DNA from: an uncultured Gemmiger sp.
Lineage (GTDB): Bacteria; Bacillota; Clostridia; Oscillospirales; Ruminococcaceae
Length of the DNA stretch: 64,000 nucleotides
Assembly: GCA_934502625.1 (NCBI GenBank)
Contig: CAKSUQ010000012.1
Location: 10,415 to 74,414, forward strand
Direction of reading: 5' to 3'
Both the position numbers and the translations under genes were made by a program. Position 1 is the first letter of the stretch. The number at the start of each line of letters is the position of its first letter. This document shows positions 58,919 through 64,000 of the stretch, piece by piece. The notes under the pieces were generated by a model. It was given only the letters and a program-made list of their open reading frames with translations, was not told the DNA's origin and ran no database searches.

Positions 58919-59392
58919 TCACAGCATGCACCGCATGACCTTTGTCGCCTCGACGAAGTCCTGCGACTCGTAGAGCTTTACGGCATTCTCATTTTGCGCT
59001 AATACGTTCAATTCTATGTATTCCAGTCGGCGGTCGCGCGCCCAGCGCTTCGCAGCAGCCAGCAATTGCCCGCCGATGCCCTGCCCGCGGTAGGCCTTGC
59101 CGACGACCAGATCCGCCAGACTTGCATAGCGGTGGGGCAGCACGCAGCTGAACTCCGGCGTCCAGCCCGCGTAGTTCACCCGCGCAAAGCCCAGCGCCGC
59201 ACCGTCCTGCTCGGCCAGCAGAAAGTCCGCGTCCTGCGCGCGGATATCACGGCGGATCTCATCAGCCTCCCGCGGTGCTTCGCAGAAAAACTCCGGCTGC
59301 ATCGAAACCAGCACCTGATCCAGCTCGCGGTACAGCGCCGTGATGGCGGGAATATCCGCCTCCACCGCCGGGCGTATGATGGTTTTCGACAT
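58919..59392 (-). CDS. GNAT family N-acetyltransferase
   Basis: 157-residue acetyl-CoA-dependent acetyltransferase. IIRPAVEADIPAITALYRELDQ opens the fold, FLLAEQDGAALGFARVNY covers beta strands 2-4, DLVVGKAYRGQGIGGQLLAAAKRWA is motif A with the RxxGxG CoA loop, and ELNVLAQNENAVKLYESQDF is motif B. Acceptor unknown. ATG 59392 has GGGGAGAG upstream. The stop lies 3 bp from the end of the convergent large RNA. Confidence 0.88.
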   Translation of the reverse strand: MSKTIIRPAVEADIPAITALYRELDQVLVSMQPEFFCEAPREADEIRRDIRAQDADFLLAEQDGAALGFARVNYAGWTPEFSCVLPHRYASLADLVVGKAYRGQGIGGQLLAAAKRWARDRRLEYIELNVLAQNENAVKLYESQDFVEATKVMRCML

Positions 59393-59415
59393 CGTGCTCT
59401 CCCCTTTCCCGTGAA

Positions 59416-59449
59416 CCAAAAACCGGCGGACGCAGTTGTCCGCCGGTTT
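59416..59449 (-). terminator. Terminator of the 77-aa gene
   Basis: AACCGGCGGAC-aactgc-GTCCGCCGGTT on the minus strand followed by TTTGG; lies between the two minus-strand genes. Confidence 0.8.
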
Positions 59450-59452
59450 GCA

Positions 59453-59686
59453 TTACTTGATTTCCTGAATGGTGTACTTGAAGCCGTACTCCTCCTGCAG
59501 CTTCTTGACCGCAGGCTCGCAGTCCTCAATGAAGGTCGCGGAGTAAACGCTCTGGCCGTTGTGTGCCTTCTTGTACTCCTCAACGATCTCGTTCAGCTTG
59601 TTCCAGCCCTCGTCGGCCTTGGCCTGATCCATATCCTGCGGGAAATCAATGATAAATTCGCGATGCTTAGGGATGCGTGCTTTCAT
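59453..59686 (-). CDS. Small conserved-looking protein of unknown function, 77 aa
   Basis: Soluble, charged protein: MKARIPKHREFIIDFPQDMD, then a helix-rich middle (GWNKLNEIVEEYKKAHNG) and a C-terminal alpha/beta pattern (PAVKKLQEEYGFKYTIQEIK). GGAGTGACTTACT precedes ATG 59686 and a strong terminator follows, so it is a real monocistronic gene. I do not recognise the family; no signal peptide, helix-turn-helix or metal motif. Confidence 0.75.
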   Translation of the reverse strand: MKARIPKHREFIIDFPQDMDQAKADEGWNKLNEIVEEYKKAHNGQSVYSATFIEDCEPAVKKLQEEYGFKYTIQEIK

Positions 59687-59745
59687 AGTAAGTCACTCCT
59701 GAAATTTTTATTCAATATACATGTGCAGCTTTATCTGCGTGAAAC

Positions 59746-59853
59746 GTAGGGGCGGGGCTCTGCTCCGCCCGGCGGGCCTTACGCGGCCGCGCCTTTCCGG
59801 GTAAGCCGCTCGCATGGCAAGCGGCATCGGGCGGAGCAGAGCCCCGCCCCTAC
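59746..59853. repeat. B-type palindromic repeat
   Basis: GTAGGGGCGGGGCTCTGCTC / GAGCAGAGCCCCGCCCCTAC ends facing each other around a roughly 60-bp core. The ends match the B unit inside 6111-6329. Confidence 0.8.
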
Positions 59854-59894
59854 CGAGCGTTTTGATAAAGCTGGTACCTGTATATTACATCATT

Positions 59895-60686
59895 TTACAC
59901 GCCAAAGCAAGCCTTGGCGTTGGCGGCGGTCTGATTGAGCACTGCCTGCGCGTCCATGTCCCAGATCGTGCCAATGTAGGCGGCGACGTGGGCGATGTTG
60001 CGGCTGTCGTTGCGGGTGCCGCGCACCGGCTCCGGTGCCATGTAGGGGCAGTCCGTTTCCAGCAGCGCGCGGTCGTGCGGGATGGCGGCCAGCACCTTGG
60101 CGGCGCGCTTTGCACCCTTATAGGTCACTGCCCCGCCAAAGCCCAGGTACATTCCCTGCTCCACCAGCCACGCCGCGTCGTCGGCGCTGCCGCTGTAGCA
60201 GTGCAGCGCGCCGCGCGGCTTGTACTTGCGCAGCAGCTCGTACATTTCGGCGTGGGCTTCGCGGTCGTGGACGGACACCGGCAAATCCAGCTCCTTGGCA
60301 AGCCGCAATTGTGCCTCAAACAGGTCGTACTGCTCCTGCCGGGGCACCGGCCAGTGGTGGTCAAGCCCGATCTCCCCCACCGCGACGACGGCCTTGTCCT
60401 CGAACAGCGGGCGCATGGCGGCCAGCTCGGCGCGCCAATCCCCGTGGTAGACGGCCACCGTGGCGGCGTCCTCCTCGATAAGGCTTTCCGGGTGGATGCC
60501 CAGCGCAGCGTGGAAATAGGGCGCTTCGTGCGCCAGCTCCAGCACCTGCGCGGCGTCGCCGGAGTGGGTGGCACATTCCAGCACACCCACCACGCCGCCA
60601 GCGGGCAGCGCGGTCAGCAGCGCGGCTCGGTCGCCGTCAAACTGGCGCGAGCTGTAATGCGCGTGGGTATCAAAAATGTTATCCAT
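59895..60686 (-). CDS. tatD: TatD-family metal-dependent deoxyribonuclease
   Basis: 263-residue TIM-barrel hydrolase. IFDTHAHYSSRQFD gives the first two histidines, VAVGEIGLDHHW the glutamate, LPVSVHDREAHAEM and ALHCYSGSADD further histidines, and LLETDCPYMAP the last aspartate. ATG 60686 lies 3 bp after the metG stop, the usual metG-tatD order. Members have 3' exonuclease activity on DNA. Confidence 0.94.
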   Translation of the reverse strand: MDNIFDTHAHYSSRQFDGDRAALLTALPAGGVVGVLECATHSGDAAQVLELAHEAPYFHAALGIHPESLIEEDAATVAVYHGDWRAELAAMRPLFEDKAVVAVGEIGLDHHWPVPRQEQYDLFEAQLRLAKELDLPVSVHDREAHAEMYELLRKYKPRGALHCYSGSADDAAWLVEQGMYLGFGGAVTYKGAKRAAKVLAAIPHDRALLETDCPYMAPEPVRGTRNDSRNIAHVAAYIGTIWDMDAQAVLNQTAANAKACFGV

Positions 60687-60689
60687 GGC

Positions 60690-62705
60690 TTAGTGGATGC
60701 GCGCGCCCGCCGGGGTGTTGTCCGGGAAGAACGCGATGGAGCAGCCGCCCTCGACGTCGGTGTCGGCGGCGAAAATCATACCTTCGCTGACGTACTTGCC
60801 CTTCATCATCGGGCGCGGGGCAAGGTTGGCGACGATGCCGATCTTCTTGCCGATCAGGTCTTCCGGCGCGAACCACTTCGCGATGCCGGACAGGATGCAG
60901 CGCTCGCGCTCGCCGTCAAAGACGGTCAGGTGCAGCAGCTTCTTGCTCTCCTTCATCCGCTCGCAGGCGCGGACCTCAGCCACGCGCAGCTCGACCTTGC
61001 AGAAGTCGTCGAAGGTGATTTCTTCCTCGTGCTCGCCGATCAGCTCAGCGGAAGCGGTGTTCGTCTCGGCGGGCTTCTCCTCCTCGGCGGGGGCGTTGGC
61101 AGCCTGAGCGGCAGCCTTCTGGGCAGCCTCCAGCGCTTCCAGCTCGGCCAGCTCCTTAGCGGTGTCGATGCGGGGGAAGATGTTCTCGCCCTTGTGCAGG
61201 GTGGCGTTGGCGGGCAGTGTGCCAAAAACGGCGGCGCTGTCCCACGTCTTGCCGTCGGCGGTCACGTTCAGCTGCGCAAAAATTTTCTCGCAGGTGTCGG
61301 GCATGAACGGCTGCAGCAGGACGGTGCAGATGCGCAGCGTCTCGGCCAGATTGTACAGCACACGGGCAAGGCGGGGCTTGGATTCCTCGCTCTTCGCCAG
61401 CACCCACGGCGCCGTTGCGTCAATATACTTGTTCGCGTTGTCGATGACCTCGAAGACGTCGGCCAGCGCGTTCTGGAAGGCGTAGGCCTCCATGTCGGCC
61501 TCATAGCGGGCGCGCAGGGCAGTGGCCTTCTCGATCAGGGCGGCGTCCTCCGCGCCCTCGGCCTGCTCTGCGGGCAGCTCGCCGCCGAAGTACTTGTCCG
61601 CCATAGCGGTGGTGCGGCTCAGCAGGTTGCCGAGGTCGTTCGCCAGATCCATATTGATGCGGTTAATGAGCAGCTCGTTGGAGAAGTTGCCGTCAGAGCC
61701 GAACGGGAAGTCGCGCAGCAGGAAGTAGCGCAGCGCGTCGGCGCTGTAGCGCTCGGCCAGCAGGTAGGGGTCAACGACGTTGCCCTTGGACTTGGACATT
61801 TTGCCGCCGTCCAGCAGCAGCCAACCGTGGCCGTAGACATGCTTGGGCAGGGGCATATCCATGCTCATCAGCATGGCAGGCCAGATGATCGAGTGGAAGC
61901 GGACGATCTCCTTGCCGATAAAATGCACGTCGGCAGGCCAGAAAGTCTCGTAATCGCTGTCGGGGTACTTGTCGTTCATGAAGCCCAGCGCCGTGGTGTA
62001 GTTGAACAGTGCGTCGATCCAGACGTAGACGACATGCTTCGGGTCGAAGTCGACGGGGATGCCCCACTTGAAGCTGGTGCGGCTGACGCAGAGGTCCTCC
62101 AGACCCGGATCGATGAAGTTATGCACCATCTCGTTGACGCGGGAGCGCGGCAGCAGGAAGTCAGTGTTGACGAGCAGGTCGCGCACACGGTCGGCGTACT
62201 TGGACAGGCGGAAGAAGTATGCTTCCTCCTCGGCGTCGACAACGGGGCGGCCGCAGTCGGGGCAGCAACCGTTGACGAGCTGGCTCTCCGTCCAGAAGCT
62301 CTCGCAGGGGGTGCAGTACTTGCCGACGTACTTGCCCTTGTAGATGTCGCCCTTCTCGTACATCTTCTTGAAGATCTTCTGGATGGCGGCGACGTGGTAG
62401 TCGTCGGTGGTGCGGATGAAGCGGTCGTAGCTGATGTTCATCAGCTTCCACAGATCCTTGACGCCCTTGGGGCCTTCGACGATGTTGTCGACGAACTGCT
62501 GCGGGGTGACGCCGGCCTCCTTGGCCTTCAGCTCGATCTTCTGGCCGTGCTCGTCGGTGCCGGTCAGGAACTTGACGTTGTAGCCCTGCAGGCGCTTGTA
62601 GCGCGCCATCGCGTCGGTGGCGACGGTGCAGTAGGTATGACCGATGTGCAGCTTATCGCTGGGGTAATAGATCGGCGTTGTGATGTAGAATTTTTTCTGA
62701 TCCAT
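60690..62705 (-). CDS. metG: Methionyl-tRNA synthetase
   Basis: 671-residue class I synthetase with C-terminal tRNA-binding domain. FYITTPIYYPSDKLHIGHTYCTVATDA has the HIGH motif, KYCTPCESFW...CCPDCGRPV the zinc knuckle, GGKMSKSKGNVVDP the KMSKS loop. After an Ala/Glu-rich linker (about 535-565) the dimerising tRBD (DFCKVELRVAEVRACERM) ends the protein. GGAGAGAAATCACAG precedes ATG 62705. No T-box leader is seen. Confidence 0.97.
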   Translation of the reverse strand: MDQKKFYITTPIYYPSDKLHIGHTYCTVATDAMARYKRLQGYNVKFLTGTDEHGQKIELKAKEAGVTPQQFVDNIVEGPKGVKDLWKLMNISYDRFIRTTDDYHVAAIQKIFKKMYEKGDIYKGKYVGKYCTPCESFWTESQLVNGCCPDCGRPVVDAEEEAYFFRLSKYADRVRDLLVNTDFLLPRSRVNEMVHNFIDPGLEDLCVSRTSFKWGIPVDFDPKHVVYVWIDALFNYTTALGFMNDKYPDSDYETFWPADVHFIGKEIVRFHSIIWPAMLMSMDMPLPKHVYGHGWLLLDGGKMSKSKGNVVDPYLLAERYSADALRYFLLRDFPFGSDGNFSNELLINRINMDLANDLGNLLSRTTAMADKYFGGELPAEQAEGAEDAALIEKATALRARYEADMEAYAFQNALADVFEVIDNANKYIDATAPWVLAKSEESKPRLARVLYNLAETLRICTVLLQPFMPDTCEKIFAQLNVTADGKTWDSAAVFGTLPANATLHKGENIFPRIDTAKELAELEALEAAQKAAAQAANAPAEEEKPAETNTASAELIGEHEEEITFDDFCKVELRVAEVRACERMKESKKLLHLTVFDGERERCILSGIAKWFAPEDLIGKKIGIVANLAPRPMMKGKYVSEGMIFAADTDVEGGCSIAFFPDNTPAGARIH

Positions 62706-62767
62706 CTGTGATTTCTCTCCTTATATAAACAAACCGTTGTGGTGTGTCTTTTGTATTTCCGAGCCTT

Positions 62768-62886
62768 GTAGGGGGCGGCGTCCTCGACGCCCCGCAGGCG
62801 TATATGGAATGCGCCCTATGAGCTGTCAGCCATACCCTGACGACCGTTTGCGGGAAAGCTGCGGGTCGGGCATACCCGACCCCTAC
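62768..62886. repeat. B-type palindromic repeat before metG
   Basis: GTAGGGGGCGGCGTCCTCGACGCCCCG hairpin at one end and GGGTCGGGCATACCCGACCCCTAC at the other. Confidence 0.75.
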
Positions 62887-62892
62887 AAGGTG

Positions 62893-63585
62893 CTAAAATC
62901 CCACCGGCTCCACCCCGCACGCAATCAGCGCGTAGCGGCAGAGCACCTCGGTGCTGTCGATGAAAAAGCTGCCCAGATGCTCGTCCCGCTTGACGAGGCT
63001 CAACTCAGTGCAGCCCAGCACCGCCATGTCGCAGCCCTGCTTTTTCAGGTCGTGCACCGCCGCGCCGAACTTTGCCATGTCGGCGCGCTTGCCCTGTTTG
63101 ATGTCGTCGTAGATGACCGACATGACCTCCTGCTGGTGCTCGTCGGACGGCTTTGCCCAGCCGATGCCCTGTGCCTTGCAGGCCAGCTGATAGGTTTCGG
63201 CCGCCAGCGTGCCGTCGGTTGCCAGAATGCCCAGCTTTGTGCAGCCCGCCGCCTTGGCGTCGGCCACCGTCAACCGAGGCATGTTCAGCACCGGCACAGG
63301 CAGCGCTTCGGCCAACCGGTCATAAAAATAATGCGCCGTGTTGCAGGGAATCGCTAGCACCGTCGCGCCGTAATGCACCAGACTGAAGCCGTCCTGCTCC
63401 ATCACGACGAAGGGGTCGTCCTTGCTTTTGCCCATGATGAACGCCGTGCGGTCGGGCGTCGACGCGCGGGACGAAATGACGATGTCGATGTGATCCTGAT
63501 CGCAGCTGGCCGGGGTGTGGTCGATCAGCATCTGGTACAGGTAGCAACTCGCGGCAGGCCCCAGCCCGCCGAGGATGCCCAGCAC
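62893..63585 (-). CDS. Aspartate/glutamate racemase family protein (start uncertain)
   Basis: Cofactor-independent amino-acid racemase. LGILGGLGPAASCYLYQML is the conserved start, VLAIPCNTAHYFYDRL holds the first cysteine with CNT, and MAVLGCTELSLV the second. GTG 63585 begins the conserved part but has no ribosome site. The strong AAGGAGGGG at about 63618-63626 points instead to an ACG codon at 63612, nine codons upstream and in frame. Both are recorded; the GTG is listed because ACG starts are rare. Likely makes D-aspartate or related D-amino acid. Confidence 0.85.
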   Translation of the reverse strand: MLGILGGLGPAASCYLYQMLIDHTPASCDQDHIDIVISSRASTPDRTAFIMGKSKDDPFVVMEQDGFSLVHYGATVLAIPCNTAHYFYDRLAEALPVPVLNMPRLTVADAKAAGCTKLGILATDGTLAAETYQLACKAQGIGWAKPSDEHQQEVMSVIYDDIKQGKRADMAKFGAAVHDLKKQGCDMAVLGCTELSLVKRDEHLGSFFIDSTEVLCRYALIACGVEPVGF

Positions 63586-63646
63586 CTGTTTTTGTGGTTT
63601 GGTTTGCGCCGTGGCACACCCCTCCTTATAGTAACACTTATAGTAT

Positions 63647-63675
63647 ATTATAAAGCCAACCGCGCAATTATGCAA
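63647..63675 (-). promoter_or_regulatory. Promoter of the racemase gene
   Basis: TTGCAT (63670-63675) and TATAAT (63647-63652) on the minus strand, 17-nt spacer, start about 63640. Confidence 0.75.
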
Positions 63676-63729
63676 GTGCAGCCGCACCGTTTTGCGGTTT
63701 TTCTTTAGGATATATCGCCAAAAGCCATC

Positions 63730-63794
63730 CTCATCCGGGACAGACTCCCCCGGTACGGGGGAGGTGGCACGCTCGCGCGCCGGATGAGGGGTGG
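63730..63794. repeat. Partial A-type repeat of the expanded form
   Basis: CTCATCCGG, ACTCCCCCGGTACGGGGGAGGT and CCGGATGAGGGGTGG: the extra hairpin seen in copy 3, without the second half. Confidence 0.65.
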
Positions 63795-63843
63795 CCTTGC
63801 CACAGCCGCCCTTTTCCCGCCCCACACGCAGCGTCATCTTCGA

Positions 63844-64000
63844 CTGTACGGCGGCATGCCCTCATGCAGCCGTAGCCGTCCCCCGCCACCATAACGCTCA
63901 CGAGACGGCATCCTGCTTTCTCTACACCGTAGGGGCGGATTCCATATCCGCCCGCGCAACCTTGCCCCTACCGCAGCCAAATCTTCCGCCGCCCGGTAGG
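63844..64000. repeat. B-type palindromes at the window end
   Basis: GGCGGCATGCCCTCATGCAGCC and GTAGGGGCGGATTCCATATCCGCCC, then CCCCTACCG. No gene visible in 63700-64000; the segment is repeat DNA cut by the window edge. Confidence 0.6.

Noticed and set aside
1..64000. CRISPR arrays, tRNA or rRNA genes, prophage or integrase genes
   Set aside because: Looked for regular short spacers, tRNA-like cloverleaf ends and integrase motifs; none recognised. The repeated sequences are dispersed palindromes, not arrays.

Overview
The window looks like a chromosomal segment of a high-GC gut Firmicute of the Oscillospirales (Faecalibacterium / Gemmiger / Subdoligranulum type). This is an inference from clostridial gene order (plsX-rnc-smc-ftsY; yhbY-nadD-yqeK-LCP-rsfS-leuS; infC-rpmI-rplT), from strong AGGAGG-type ribosome binding sites, and from the many palindromic intergenic repeats. 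Coding density is high and almost all genes are housekeeping. Two stretches stand out as AT-rich imports: an acyltransferase gene (about 1.69-2.83 kb) and a restriction-modification island (about 27.1-30.1 kb).

Layout. 0-3.8 kb: a truncated mgtE with a riboswitch-like leader, an acyltransferase inserted behind an Ntn-hydrolase gene, and a compact convergent locus with the architecture of a par/Fst-type type I toxin-antitoxin. 3.8-9 kb: a short citrate-to-2-oxoglutarate set (aconitase-family hydratase, isocitrate dehydrogenase, citrate synthase). 9-19 kb: a VTT membrane protein, azlCD, a DnaK paralogue, hisB, glyA, a MocR regulator divergent from an ECF S component, and a membrane-anchored SGNH hydrolase. 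19-27 kb: DUF5662, a beta-CASP metallo-hydrolase, a GH25 muramidase fused to a degenerate 5'-nucleotidase, and a GtrB/GtrII pair. 27-30 kb: a Dam-type methylase with an AlwI-like endonuclease. 30-51 kb: a continuous minus-strand housekeeping block from infC down to leuS (translation, tRNA/rRNA maturation, phospholipid start, chromosome condensation, SRP targeting, NAD synthesis, topoisomerase, DprA). 51-58 kb: an HTH transposase-like orphan, a lone type IV prepilin divergent from an XRE regulator with shared operators, ddl-murI, DUF1934 and argS. 58.2-58.9 kb: a roughly 660-nt structured noncoding RNA with its own promoter and terminator. 58.9-64 kb: GNAT, a small unknown, tatD-metG and an Asp/Glu racemase.

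Intergenic space is occupied by three to four families of palindromic repeats. I call them A (CTTCCCC...GGGGAAG with CTGATGAGGGGCG), B (GTAGGGGC...GCCCCTAC) and C (ends made of GATAATAGATAAAA-like simple repeats; one analogue has GAGTTTA repeats). Several supply stop codons or the last codons of genes.

The items most worth a second look are the large RNA at 58253-58916, the toxin/antisense locus at 3526-3795, the mgtE leader at 1190-1426, the 24-bp-flanked acyltransferase insertion, and the XRE/prepilin operator region. No database search was possible; family names come from motifs recognised in the translated sequence.
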